DNA of 64,000 nucleotides from Symsagittifera roscoffensis (Eukaryota > Xenacoelomorpha > Acoela > Convolutidae): positions 94,897,845 to 94,961,844 of the forward strand of contig NC_087062.1 in assembly GCF_963678635.1 (NCBI RefSeq), read 5' to 3'. Shown here piece after piece: positions 32,480 through 47,296 of the stretch. Position 1 is the first letter of the stretch, and every line of letters begins with the position of its first letter. Below the pieces are notes generated by a model. The model was not told the DNA's origin and ran no database searches. It saw only the letters and a list, made by a program, of their open reading frames with translations. Position numbers and translations under genes: made by a program.

Positions 32480-35400
32480 ACTTCTAATCCTATATCACCG
32501 ATTTCGTTGTTTTTCCTATATCACCAAAAAAGCTTCAAATGCTTTTTGTTGCTTGTAAAAAGGTTCGTAATAAAACACTAAGCTGCAGCTAGTGTAAACA
32601 AAAAAATATCAATGGGTATAAAGTAGCTGTAACCAGCCAAAAGGTTCGCCAAAAAAACGGGTTTTTAATTCATCCTCATTGGCTTACAACAATCGTAATG
32701 ATTCGAGTAGATTTGATTAAAAACAAACTCGATACGGTTACGTTTTTTCAAAAGAACACGCATATTATCTGCGACGCTGTAGATTGTTTTTGAATCGGCT
32801 TTAATTTCTTCGAAAGTTTGACGAATTGAAACTTTGAATATGATGACCTTCGACTCTTTAGAAATACGAAATGTCATCTTTTACAGATTTCTGTGGCCAA
32901 AAAATTTGGCTTTCGCAAAAATTTATAAGAAATGTCCGAAGTAAAACAAAAAGCAATCCAGCTATTGAAATTTATCACTATATCGCCAAAAAATTGTTAT
33001 ATATCACAAAAGTCTACATCAAAACCTATATCTTTTTTTTGTTTGTAGTACATAGGTGATATTGAAATATATCGCCAAAAAATCTACATCAAAAACTATA
33101 TCTGTTTTTTTTTACTTGAATAAATATTTCAGATATTCAGCTAAACTTTTCAGATACCCAAAAACAACCCAGCTATAAAAATCTAGCTATTGAAATACAA
33201 AATTACGCTGATTGTTATACTAAAGCTGAATGTAAAAAGCTGAAAATAAATCATCAGCTATTGAAATAAATTAGCAGAGTTTTTCAATTTTTAAACTTCT
33301 TTTGCCAAAATTTGGCTTTTGAAAAACTTCTTTAAAAAATGTGCAAATTATTAGAAACAGCAATCCAGCTATTGAAATCGATCATCAAAATCAATCCAGT
33401 TAATAAAACCTAGCTGAAAATTTTTTTGAAATGTATCACCATTAGCTGATATCTATCCAGTTATTGTATTCTTTCTGAATTATTTATTGAAATAATTCAC
33501 AAAAATCTACAACAAAACCTATGTTAACTATTTTTGACTTCAATAAATATTTAAGATATCTAGCCAAATATTTCAGATATCCATAAAGCAATCCAGCTAT
33601 GAGAATTGAGCCATTGAAGCATATAAAATGAAACATATTTGGCTTTTCAAATAAATTAAAAGAAATGTGCGAAGTATAACTAAAAGAAAGCCAGCTATTG
33701 AAATTTAACAATAGATCATAAGAAAAACTGTTGTATATCACAAAAAAGTCTACATCAAAACCTAAGTATTTTTTTTTGTAGTATATAGGTAATATTATAT
33801 TATATCATAAAAAATCTACATCAAAACCTATATCTGTTATTTTTGACTTGAATAAAAATTTCAGATATCCAAGTAAGAATTTCAGATGCCCAAAAGGCAA
33901 TCCAGCTATTAAAATCCAGCTATTGAAATAGATAAACTCTCTGATTGTTATATTGAAGCTGATTGTAAAAAGCTGATTGTAAAAAATTATTAGATTTTGA
34001 ATTGAAATATAAGAATTTTTTTTAAATTTTAAATATCTTTTGCCAAAAAGTTGGCTTTTGAAACAAGTTTTATGACATTTCCGAAGTATTACAAAAAATA
34101 AAAATTTAAGACTTCAAATTAAATTATAACAAACTTTCAAATTTTACATTTTTTTCGACAAAAAATTAGTTTTCGACAAAAAACCTTCCATAAAAGCAGT
34201 ATTATCTGCGACGCTGTAGATTGTTTTTGAATCCTTTTTAATGTCTTCGAAAGTTTGACTAATTGAAACTTTGAATATGATGACCTTCGATTCTTTAGAA
34301 ATCTGAAATGTCATCTTCTACAGATTTTTGTGGCCAAAAAAATTGGCTTTCGAAAAAATTTATGAGAAATGTCCGAAGTATAACAAAAAACAATCCAGCT
34401 ATTGAACTGTATCACTATATCGCCAAAAAATTGTATTAAATCACAAAAAAGTTTGCATTAAAACCTATGTCTGTTTTTTTGTAGTACATAGGTGATATTG
34501 AAATATATCGCCAAAAAAATGTGCGAAGTATAACTAAAAGCAAGCCAGCTATTGAAATTTATTAATATATCACCAAAAATATGTAGTATATCTCAAAAAA
34601 GTCTACATCAAAACCTATGTCTATTTTTTGTAGTATATAGGTGATATTATATTAAATCATCAAAAAATCTACATCAAAACCTATATCTGTTATTTTTTAC
34701 TTGAATAAAAAATTCAGATATCCAACTAAGAATTTCAGATGCCCAAAATGCAATCCAGCTATTGAAATCCAGCTATTGAAATAGATAAACTCTCTGATTG
34801 TTATATTGAAGCTGATTGTAAAAAGCTGATTGTAAAAAATTATTAGATTTTGAATTGAAATATAAGAATTTTTTCCAAATTTTAGATATCTTTTGCCAAA
34901 AAATCGGCTTTTGAAACAAGTTTTATGACATTTCTGAAGTATTACAAAAAATAAAAATTTAAGACTTCAAATTAAATTACAAAAAACTTTCAAATTTTAC
35001 ATTTTTTTCGACAAAAAATTAGTTTTCGACAAAAAAACTTCCATAAAAGCAGTATTATCTGCGACGCTGTAGATTGTTTTTGAATCCTTTTTAATGTCTT
35101 CGAAAGTTTGACTAATTGAAACTTTGAATATGATGACCTTCGATTCTTTAGAAATCTGAAATGTCATCTTCTACAGATTTTTGTGGCCAAAAAAATTGGC
35201 TTTCGAAAAATGTTATGAGAAATGTCCGAAGTATAACAAAAAACAATCCAGCTATTGAACTGTATCACTATATCGCCAAAAAATTGTATTAAATCACAAA
35301 AAAGTTTGCATTAAAACCTATGTCTGTTTTTTTGTAGTACATAGGTGATATTGAAATATATCGCCAAAAAAATGTGCGAAGTATAACTAAAAGCGAGCCA

Positions 35401-38400
35401 GCTATTGAAATCCAGCTATTGAAATAGATAAACTCTCTGATTGTTACTTAAAAGCTGATTGTAAAAAGCTGGTTGTAAAAAACATCAGATTTTGAATTAA
35501 AATATAAGAATTTTTTAAAATTTCAAATATCTTTTGCCAAAAGATTGGCTATTGAAACAAGTTTTATGACATGTCCGAAGTAAAACAAAAACAAACCAGC
35601 TATTGAAATTTGTCACCAAAATTATTCCAGTTATTGAAATCTATCTGATATAATTTTTGAAATGTATCACCAATAGCTGAAAACTATACAATTATTGTAT
35701 TCTTTCTGAATTATTTATTGAAAGGTCTCACCAAAAATCTACGTCAAAACTTATGTCTGTAAATTTTGACTTCAAATTAAATTATAAGAAACTTTCAAAT
35801 TTTACACTTTTTTCGACAAAAAATTAGTCTTTTCAAAGAAATTATAAGAAATTTCCGAAGTATAACAAAAAGCAATAAAGCTGTTAAAAATTATCAAAAA
35901 ACACCAAAAAATCTACATCAAAACCTATGTCTGTAATTTTGACTTCAATAAATATTGAATCAATATTTTAGATTTTGAATTAAATTATAGGAAATGTTCA
36001 AACTTAACAATTTTTTGCCAAAAACTGGTCTTTTGAAAAAAATGATAAAAAATATCCAAAGTATAACAAAAAGCAATCCAGCTTTTGAAATCCATCACCA
36101 AAATCTATCCAGCTATTGAAATCTATCTGAAAAATTTATTGAAATTTTTCACGAATCTATTCAATAAAAACATTTATTATGGTTTTCTTTGATATTTAGC
36201 ATCATTCATTCAGTAAATCTGCATCATAAACTATGTCTGCTATTTTTGATATATATAAATATTTCAGATATCCAGCTAAAATGTTCAGATATCCAAAAAA
36301 CAATCCAGATATCCAGCAATCCAGCTATGTTCAAACTTAAATATTCAAAAGCAATCCAGCTATGTTTTAATTTTACATTTTTTTTGCCAAATTTTTTCAA
36401 TATCACCAATCAACGTTCAATATCACCAATTTATTCAACAAATATGCTTAAAATTATATTTATTGATATATATCACCAATCTATTCAATAAATCTACATC
36501 AAAACTTATGTCTGTTATTATTGACTTCAATAATTATTTCAGATATCCAGCTAAACAATTCAGATATCAAAAAAGCAACCCAGCTACCCAGCAATCCAGC
36601 TATGTTCAATTTTAATGTTCAAAAGCAATCCAGCTATGTTCAAATTTTACAATTTTTTTGCCAAATTTTTTTTTCTTCTGAAATAAGATAAAAGAAATGT
36701 GCTAAGTAAATCAAAAAGTAATCCAGCTATAGATAGTTATCAATATATCGCCAAAAAATCTCAGATACCCAAAATGCAATACAGCTATTGAAATCCAGCT
36801 ATTGAAATATATAACTTCGCTGATTGTTATACTGAAGCTGAGTATAAAAAGATGATTGTAATAAAACATAAGCTATTGAAATAAGTTTTAAGAATTTTTG
36901 AAAGTGTCTAAGGTATAACAAAAAGCAACCCAGCTATTGAAATCCAGCTATTGAAATAGATAACTTTGCTGACTGTTATACTAAAGCTGATTGTAAAAAG
37001 CTGATTGTAAAAACATCAGCTTTTGAAATAAAATATAAGAAATTTTCAATTTTTAAATATCTTTTCCCAAAAGATTGGCTATTGAAACAAGATTTATGAC
37101 ATGTCCGAAGTAATACAAAAAACAAACAAGCTATTGAAATTTATCACCAAAATTAATCCAGTTATGAAACCTAACTGAAATAATTTTTGAAATAAATCAT
37201 CATTAGCTGAATTCTATCCAGTTATTGTATTCTTTCTGAATTATTTATTGAGATGTATCACCAAAAAATCTTCATCAAAACTTATGTTTATAATTTTTGA
37301 CTACAATAAATTTTTAATAGATATTTAAGACTTTAAATTAAATTATAAGAAACGTTCAAGTTTTACACTTTTTCGACAAAAGTTTGTCTTTTGAAAGAAA
37401 TTATAAGAATTGTCCTATGTATAACAAAAAGCAATCCAGCTATTTAAAATTATCAAAACATCACCAGGTATCTACATCAAAACTTAGTTCTGTAATTTGT
37501 GACTTCAATAAATATTGAATCAATCTTTCAGACATTGAATTAAATTATATGAAATATTCAAATTTTACAATTTTTTGCCAAAAAGTTTGTCTTATGAAAT
37601 AAATGATAAGAAATATCTAAAGTATAACAAAAAGCAACCCAGCTATTGAAATAGATAGCTTCGCTGATTGTTACACTAAACTGCTTGTAAAAAGCTGATT
37701 GTAATAAAACATCAGCTTTTGAAATAGAATATAAGAATTTGCCAAATTTTGATTTTTTTTTGCTGAAAGTTTGGCTTTTGAAACAAATTTTACGAAATGT
37801 GCGAAGTATTGCAAAAACCTATCCAGCTATTGAAATCTATGACCAAAATCAATCCAGTTATTGGAATCAAAAGAAATTTTTTTTTTGAAATAAATCACCA
37901 ACAGTTGAAACCTATCCAGTTATTGTTTTCTTTCTGATTTTTTTTTGAAATGTAACACCAAAAACCTACATCAAAACTTGTCTGTAATTTTTGACTCTAA
38001 TAAATTTGTAATAGATTTTTAAGAATTTATATTAAATTATAGGAAACGTTCAAATTTATCACTTTTTTGCCAAAAAACTTGTCTTTTAAATTAAACTATA
38101 AGAAATATCCAGAGTATAACAAAAAGCAAAAAAAACTTTAAGAACTATCAAAAAAATAAAATAAAAATCTACATCAAAACCTATGTTTGTAATTTTTGAT
38201 TTCAAAAAAAGTTGAATCAATATTTTTTTCTTTGAATTATTATATTATAATAAATGTTTTCACAATTTTTTGCCAAAAAAACTTGTCTTTTAAAATAAAT
38301 TATAAGAAATATAAATTATAAGAAATTTTAAGAGTATAACAAAAAGCAATCCAGCTATTGAAATCCATCACCAAAATATATAGAGCTATTGAAAATTATC

Positions 38401-41400
38401 TAAAAAGTTTATTGAAATTTATCACCAATCTATCCACTAAAGTCATTAACTAATGTTTTTGTTGAAATTTATCCTCATTCTTTTCAATAAATCTGCATCA
38501 CAACCTATGTCTGTTTTTTTTATTTAAACAAATACTTCATATATCCAGCCAAAAAGTTCAGACATCCAAAAAACAATCCAGCTATCCAGCAATCCAGCTA
38601 TGTTCAAAATTAAATATTCAAAAGCAAGCAATCCAGCTATGTTCAAATTTTACATTTCTGCCAAAAAATTTGACTTTTGAAACAAAAATTACGATATGTG
38701 CGAAGTATAACAAAAACAATCCAGCTTTTGAGATCTATCACCATCAACTATCCAGCTATTGAAAGCTATCTGAAATATTTATTGAATATCACCAATCTAT
38801 TCAATAAATATGTTTAAAATTTTATTTAATGAACTATAGAGCCAATCTATTCAATAAATCTACATTAAAACTTATGTCTATTTTTTCTACTTCAGTAATT
38901 ATTTTAGGTAAACAATTGATTATCCAAAAAATAACCCAGCTATCCAGCAATCCAGCTATATTCAATTTTTAATGTTCAAAAGCAATGCAGCTATGTTCAA
39001 ATTTTACAATTCTTTTGCCAATTTTTTTTTTTGAAATACAATATAGGAAATGTACGAAGCATATCAAAAAGTTATCAATATATTACCAAAAAATTTATTA
39101 TATCACTAAAAACTCTACATCAAAACTCATGTCTGTTTTTCTTGACTTGAATAAATCAAATATCCAACTAAAAATTTCAGATACCCAAAATGCAATCCAG
39201 CTATTGAAATGGATAACTTCGCTGATTGTTACACTAAACTGCTTGTAGAAAACTGATTGTAATAGAACATCAGGTTTTGAAATAAATTATAAGAATTTTC
39301 CAAATTTTAAATTTCTTTTGCCAAAAAACTTGAAATTTTTATGAAATGTGCAAAGTATTAGAAAAAGCAATCCAGCTATTGAAATCTATCACCAAAATCA
39401 ATCCAGTTATTGAAATTTATCTGAAGTTAAATGAAATGTACAAGTATAACAAAAAACAATCCAGCTTTTGAAAAAAATAGCTGGATTGTTTTTATAATCT
39501 ATATATATAATCAATATGTCTGTTATTTTTGACTTCGAAACCTATGTCTGATTGTAATATACCACTAAAATATCTACATCAAATTCTATGTCTGTTGTTT
39601 TTGACTTCAATAAATATTGTTTTTTGTTATATTTCGCTGATTGTAAAAAAAAGATTGTAATTTATTACCAGCTTTTGAAATAAAACAAAAGAAATTTTAA
39701 AACTTTATACATCTTTTGCAAGAACCTTTGGCTTTTGAAATAAATTATAAGAAAAGTCCTATTCTTAACAAAAAGCAATCCAGCTATTTAAAATTATCAA
39801 AATATCACCAGGTATCTACATCAAAACTTAGTTCTGTAATTTAAGACTTCAATAAATATTGAATCAATCTTTCAGACATTGAATTAAATTATATGAAATA
39901 TTCAAATTTTACAATTTTTTGCCAAAAAATTTGTCTTATGAAATAAATGATAAGAAATATCTAAAGTATAACAAAAAGCAACCCAGCTATTGAAATAGAT
40001 AGCTTCGCTGATTGTTACACTAAACTGCTTGTAAAAAGCTGATTGTAATAAAACATCAGCTTTTGAAGTAGAATATAAGAATTTGCCAAATTTTGATTTT
40101 TTTTTGCTAAAAAATTTGGCTTTTGAAACAAATTTTAAGAAATGTGCGAAGTATTGCAAAAATCTATCCAGCTATTGAAACCTATGATCAAAATCAATCC
40201 AAATATTGAAATCAATTGAGATATTTTTTTTTGAAATAAATCACCAATAGCTGAAACCTATCCAGTTATTGTTTTCTTTCTGATTTTTTTTGAAATGTAT
40301 CACCAAAAACCTACATCAAAACTTGTCTGTAATTTTTGACTCTAATATTTTTGTAATAGATATTTAGGACTTTATATTAAATTATAGAAAACGTTCAAAT
40401 TTATCACTTTTTTGCCAAAAAATTTGTCTTTTAAATTAAACTATAAGAAATATCCAGAGTATAACAAGAAGCAAAAAAGCTTTAAAAACTATCCAAAAAA
40501 CACAAAAAAATCTACATCAAAACCTATGTTTGTAATTTTTGACTTCAAAAAAAATTGAATCAATATTTTTTTCGTTGAATTAAATTATAATAAATGTTTT
40601 CACAGTTTTTTGCCAAAAAAACTTGTCTTTTAAAATAAATTATAAGAAATATCCAGAGTATAACAAAAAGCAATCCAGCTATTGAAATCCATCACCAAAA
40701 TTTTTAGAGCTATTGAAAATTATCTAAGAAGTTTAATGAAATTTATCACCAATCTATCCAATAAATTTTTTAACTAATGTTTTTATTGAAGGTCATCAGC
40801 ATTCTATTCAATAAATCTGCATCACAACCTATGTCTGTTTTTTTTTATTTAAATAAAAACTTCATATATCCAGGCAAAAAGTTCAGACATCCAAAAAAAA
40901 ATCCAGCTATCCAGCAATCCAGTTATGTTCAAAATTAAATATTCAAAAGCAAGCAATCCAGCTATGTTCAAATTTTACATTTCTGCCAAAAAATTTGACT
41001 TTAGAAATAAAAATTACGATATGTGCGAAGTATAACAAAAACAATCCAGCTTTTGAGATCTATCACCATCAACTATCCAGCTATTGAAAACTATCTGAAA
41101 TATTTATTGAATATCACCAATCTATTCAATAAAATGTTTAAAATTTTAATCAATGAAATATAGAGCCAATCTATTCAATAAACCTACATCAAAACTTATG
41201 TCTATTTTTTCTACTTCAATAATTATTTTAGATATCCAGCTAAACAATTGAATATCCGAAAAATAACCCAGCTATCCAGCAATGCAGCTATATTCAATTT
41301 TTAATGTTCAAAAGCAATGCAGCTATGTTCAAATTTTACAATTTTTTTGCCATTTTTTTTTTGAAATACAATATAGGAAATGTGCGAAGCATATCAAAAA

Positions 41401-44400
41401 GTTATCAATATATCACCAAAAAAGTTTATTATATCACTAAAAACTCTACATCAAAACTTATGTCTGTTATTCTTGACTTGAATAAATCAAATATCCAACT
41501 AAAAATTTCAGATACCCAAAATGCAATCCAGCTATTGAAATAGATAGTTTCGCTGATTGTTATACTAAAGCTGATTGTAAAAAGCTGATTGTAATAAAAC
41601 ATCAGATTTGAAATAGAGTATAAGAATTTGCCAAACTTTGATTTTTTTTGCTAAAAAATTTGGCTTTTGAAACAAATTTTATGAAATGTTCGAATTACTG
41701 CAAAAATCTATCCCTATCCAGCTATTGAAACCTATGACCAAAATCAATCCAGTTATTGAAATCAATCGAAATATTTTTTTTTGAAATAAGTCACCAATAG
41801 CTGAAACCTATCCAGTTATTGTTTTCTTTCTGATTTTTTTTTGAAATGTATCACCAAAAACCTACATCAAAACTTGTCTGTAATTTTTGACTCTAATAAT
41901 TTTGTAATAGATTTTTAAGACTTATATTAAATTATAGGAAACGTTCAAATTTATCACTTTTTTGCCAAAAAACTTGTCTTTTAAATTAAACTATAAGAAA
42001 TATCCAGAGTGTAACAAAAAGCAAAAAAGCTTTAAAAACTATCCAAAAAACACGAAAAAATCTACATCAAAACATATGTTTGTAATTTCTGACTTCAAAA
42101 AAATTGAATCAATATTTTTTTCTTTGAATTAAATTATAATAAATGTTTTCACAATTTTTTGCCAACAAAACTTGTCTTTTAAAATAAATTATAAGAAATA
42201 TCCAGAGTATAACAAAAAGCAATCCAGCTATTGAAATCCATCACCAAAATTTTTAGAGCTATTGAAAATTATCTAAGAAGTTTAATGAAATTTATCACCA
42301 ATCTATCCAATAAATTTTTTAACTAATGTTTTTATTGAAGTTTATCAGCATTCTATTCAATAAAACTGCATCACAACCTATGTCTGTTTTTTTTTATTTA
42401 AATCCAAAAAATAACCCAGCTATCCAGCAATCCAGTTATATTCAATTTTTAATGTTCAAAAGCAATGCAGCTATGTTCAAATTTTACAATTCTTTTGCGA
42501 AATTTTTTTTTTGAAATACAATATAGGAAATGTACGAAGCATATCAAAAAGTTATCAATATATTACCAAAAAAGTTTATTATATCACTAAAAACTCTACA
42601 TCAAAACTCATGTCTGTTTTTCTTGACTTGAATAAATCAAATATCCAACTAAAAATTTCAGATACCCAAAATGCAATCCAGCTATTGAAATGGATAACTT
42701 CGCTGATTGTTACACTAAACTGCTTGTAAAAAACTGATTGTAATAGAACATCAGGTTTTGAAATAAATTATAAGAATTTTTCAAATTTTAAATTTCTTTT
42801 GCCAAAAAACTTGGCTTTTGAAACCATTTTTATGAAATGTGCAAAGTATTAGAAAAAGCAATCCAGCTATTGAAATCTATCACCAAAATCAATCCAGTTA
42901 TTGAAATGGATAACTTCGCTGATTGTTACACTTTAACTGCTTGTAAAAAACTGATTGTAATAGAACATCAGGTTTTGAAATAAATTATAAGAATTTTTCA
43001 AATTTTAAATTTCTTTTGCCATTTTTATGAAATGTGCAAAGTATTAGAAAAATCAACCCAGCTATTGAAATCTATCACCAAAATCAATCCAGTTATTGAA
43101 ATTTATCTGAAATTATATGAAATGTGCAAGTATAACAAAAAACAATCCAGCTTTTGAAAAAAATAGCTGAATTGTTTTTATAATCTATATATATAATCTA
43201 TATGTCTGTTATTTTTGACTTCGAAACCTATGTCTGATTGTAATCTACCACTAAAAAATCTACATCAAATTCTATGTCTGTTGTTTTTGACTTCAATAAA
43301 TATTGTTTTTTGTTATATTTCGCTGATTGTAAAAAAAGATTGTAACTTATTACCAGCTTTTGAAATAAAACAAAAGAAATTCTAAAATTTTATACATCTT
43401 TCGCAAGAACCTTTGGCTTTTGAAATAAATTATAAGAAATGTCCTATGTATAACAAAAAGCAATCCAGCCATTCAAAATTATCAAAACATCACCAGGTAT
43501 CTACATCAAAACTTAGTTTTGTAATTTGTGACTTCAATCAATATTGAATCAATCTTTCAGACATTGAATTAAATTATATGAAATATTCAAATTTTACAAT
43601 TTTTTGCCAAAACATTTGTCTTATGAAATAAAAATAAGAAATATCCAAAGTATAACAAAAAGCAACCCAGCTATTGAAATAGATAGCTTCGCCGATTGTT
43701 ATACTAAAGCTGATTGTAAAAAGCTGATTGTAATAAAACATCAGCTTTTGAAATAGAATATAAGAATTTGCCAAATTTTGATTTTTTTTGCTAAAAAATT
43801 TGGCTTTTGAAGCAAGTTTTATGAAATGTGCGAATTATTGCAAAACGCTATCCAGCTATTGAAACCTATGACCAAAATCAATCCAGTTATTGAAATCAAA
43901 CGAAATTTTTTTTTGAAATAAATCACCAATAGCTGAAACCTATCCAGTTATTGTTTTCTTTCTGATTTTTTTTTTGAAAGGTATCACCAAAAACCTACAT
44001 CAAAACTTGTCTGTAATTTTTGATTCTAAAAAATTTGTAATAGATATTTGAGACTTTATATTAAATTATTGGAAACGTTCAAAATTATCACTTTTTTGCC
44101 AAAAAACTTGTCTTTTAAAATAAACTATGAGAAATATCCTGAGTATAACAAAAAGCAATAAAGCTTTAAAAACTATCCAAAAAACACAAAAAAATCTACA
44201 TCAAAACTATGTTTGTAATTTTTGACTTCGGTAAAAATTGAACCAATATTTTTTTCTTTGAATTAAATTATAATAAATGTTCAAATTTCACAATTTTTTG
44301 CCAAAAAAAACTTTCTTTTAAAATAAATTATAAGAAATATCCAGAGTATAACAAAAAGCAATCCAGCTATTGAAATCCATCACCAAAATTTATATAGCTA

Positions 44401-47150
44401 TTGAAAATTATCTAAGAAGTTTATTGAAATTTATCACCAATCTATCCACTAAAATCATTAACTAAAATTTTTATTGAAATTTATTATCAATCTATTCAAT
44501 AAATCTGCATCACAACCTATGTCTGATTTTTTTTATTTAAATAAATACTTCATATATCCAGCCAAAAAGTTCAGACATCCAAAAAACAATCCAGCTATCC
44601 AGCAATCCAGCTATGTTCAAAATTAAATATTCAAAAGCAAGCAATCCAGCTATGTTCAAATTTTACATTTCTGCCAAAAAATTTGACTTTTGAAATAAAA
44701 ATTACGATATGCGAAGTATAACAAAAACAATCCAGCTTTTGAGATCTATCACCATCAACTATCCAGCTATTGAAAGCTATCTGAAATATTTATTGAATAT
44801 CACCAATCTATTCAATAAAAATGTTTAAAGTTTTATTTAATGAATTATAGAGCCAATCTGTTCAATAAATCTATATCAAAACTTATGTCTTTTTTTTTAC
44901 TTCAGTAATTATTTCAGATATCCAGCTAAACAATTGAATATCCGAAAAATAACCCAGCTATCCAGAAATCCAGCTATATTCATTTTTTAATGTTCAAAAG
45001 CAATCCAGCTATGTTCAAATTTTACAGTTCTTTTGCCAAATTTTTTTTTGAAATACAATATAGGAAATGTGCAAAGCATATCAAAAATTTATCAATATAT
45101 CACCAAAAAAGTTTATTAATCGCTAAAAAAATCTACATCAAAACTTATGTCTGTTATTTTTGACTTGAATAAATCAAATATCCAACTAAAAATTTCAGAT
45201 ACCCAAAATGCGATCCAGCTATTGAAATGGATAACTTCGCTGATTGTTACACTTAACTGCTTGTAAAAAACTGATTGTAATAGAACATCAGGTTTTAAAA
45301 TAAATTATAAGAATTTTTCAAATTTTAAATTTCTTTTGCCATTTTTTTGAAATGTGCAACGTATTAGAAAAAGCAATCCAGCTATTGAAATCTATCACCA
45401 AAATCAATCAAGTTTTTGAAATTTATCTGAAATTATATGAAATGTGCAAGTATAACAAAAAACAATCCAGCTATTGAAAAAAATAGCTGGATTGCTTTTA
45501 TAATCTATATATATAATCAATATGTCTGTCATTTTTGACTTCGAAAACTATGTCTGATTGTAATATATCACTAAAAAATCTACATCAAATTCTATGTCTG
45601 TTGTTTTTGACTTCAATAAATATTGTTTTTTGTTATTTTTCGCTGATTGTAAAAAAAAGATTGTAATTTATTACCAGCTTTTGAAATAAAACAAAAGAAA
45701 TTTTAAAATTTTATACATCTTTTTCAAGAACCTTTAGCTTTTGAAATAAATTATAAGAAATGAGCAAAGTATGACAAAAAGCAATCCAGGTATTGTAATT
45801 AATCACTAACAAAACTACATAAAAGTTTCACTTCAAAACCTATGTACGATTGTAATATACCGCCAAAAAATCAACATTAAAACCTATGTCTGTTAATTTT
45901 GACTTCAGTAAACATTGCTTTCTGATATTCTTCGCTGATTGTATGAAACAGATTGTAAAATAAATTACAAAACAAAAATAAAATCAAGATTGCTTTTGAA
46001 ATATATTACAAAAAATGTTCAAATTTCACGCTTGTTTTGCAAAAAAAAATTGGCTTTTGAAATAAATAATAGGAAACCTGCGAAGTATAGCAAAAAGCAA
46101 TCTAGCTTTTGAAATTAAATAAGAGAAATTATAAAAAAATATTGCTTTTTGTTATACGTCGCTGCACTGATGTTAAAAATTGATTGTAATAAATCACCAG
46201 CTTTCGAAATAAGCTATAGGAAATGTGCGAAGGATAACAAAAATCAATCCAGCTATTGAAAAAAACAAGAAATTAAAAAATATATTGCTTTTGTTATACT
46301 TCGCTGATTGTAAAAAACTGATTGTAATATATTACCAGCTTTTGAAAAAAATTATAACAAATGTTCAAATTTTACCCTTCTTTTGCAAGAAATTTTGGCT
46401 TTTGAAATAATTTATAAGAAATGTGCGAAGTATAACAAAAAGCAATCCAGCTATTGAAATCTATCACTAAAATCTATCCCGGTATTGAAATCCATCTGAA
46501 ATATTTTCTGAAATATATCAACAATTTATTCAATAAATATATTTAATGATATAATTATTGAAATTTATCACCAATCTATTCAATAAATCTACATCAAAAC
46601 CTATCCTTCTTATTGTTGACCTCAACAAATATTTCAGATATCCAGCTAAAGACTTCAGATATCCAAAAAGCAACCCAGCTATCCAGCAGTCCAGCTATGT
46701 TCAAATTTAAATGATCAAAAGCAATCCAGCTATGTTCAAATTTTACACTTCTACTGTCACAAAGTTTGACTTTTCAAACAAATTATGAGAATGTGGGAAG
46801 TATAACAAAAAACACTACATCTATTGAAATCTATCCAGCTATTGAAATTTATCTGTAATATTTATAGAAATATATCACCAATCTATTCAATAAATTTTCA
46901 TCAAAACCTATGTCCGTTACTTTCTGACTTCAATAAACTTTTCAGATATCCAAAAAGCAATTCAGCTATCCAGCAATCCAGCTATGTTTAATTTTTAATT
47001 ATCGAAAGCATTCCAGCTATTGAAATATATCACCAATCTATTCAATAAATAAATCACCAAATATATCTCAAAAGTATCCAGCAATGAAATCTATCCAGCA
47101 ATTGAAATTTATCTGAAATATTTTTTGAAATATATCACCAAAAATCTAAT
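32480..47150. repeat. Degenerate satellite array, ~14.6 kb
   Basis: Very AT-rich DNA made of recurring short modules: caatccagctattgaaat, gaagtataacaaaaagc, tctacatcaaaacctatgtc, ttcgctgattgttatac, cagatatccagctaa. Modules recombine in changing order, but long periods are visible: ~853 bp between 34201 and 35054, and 2,344 bp between landmark tagcttcgctgattg copies at 37656 and 40000. No coding potential; all open frames here are incidental. Confidence 0.92.
39452..39493. repeat. Hairpin module within the satellite
   Basis: aaaaacaatccagct and agctggattgttttt are perfect 15-bp inverted arms around a 12-nt loop. Near copies at 43138-43179 and 45458-45498, each with one mismatch. Confidence 0.8.
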
Positions 47151-47296
47151 CAAAACCTATGTTTGTTAGTTTTAACTTCAATAATTATTTCAGATATTCC
47201 AATACGGAACTTCGAATGCAAATACTGTTATTTGTTTTGAAAGTTTGGTCTTTTCCTAAATTCGAATTGCGCAGGTTCTTGTTTTCTGCTGTTAGC

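Noticed and set aside
32871-46410. Many 60-100-residue open frames across the satellite
   Set aside because: They are the same AT-rich modules read in frame (Lys/Asn/Ile/Phe-rich) and change with each repeat; no coding signal.
32480-47150. Possible CRISPR-like array
   Set aside because: Repeats are degenerate, variably spaced and overlapping, without fixed-length unique spacers, and the surroundings are clearly eukaryotic.
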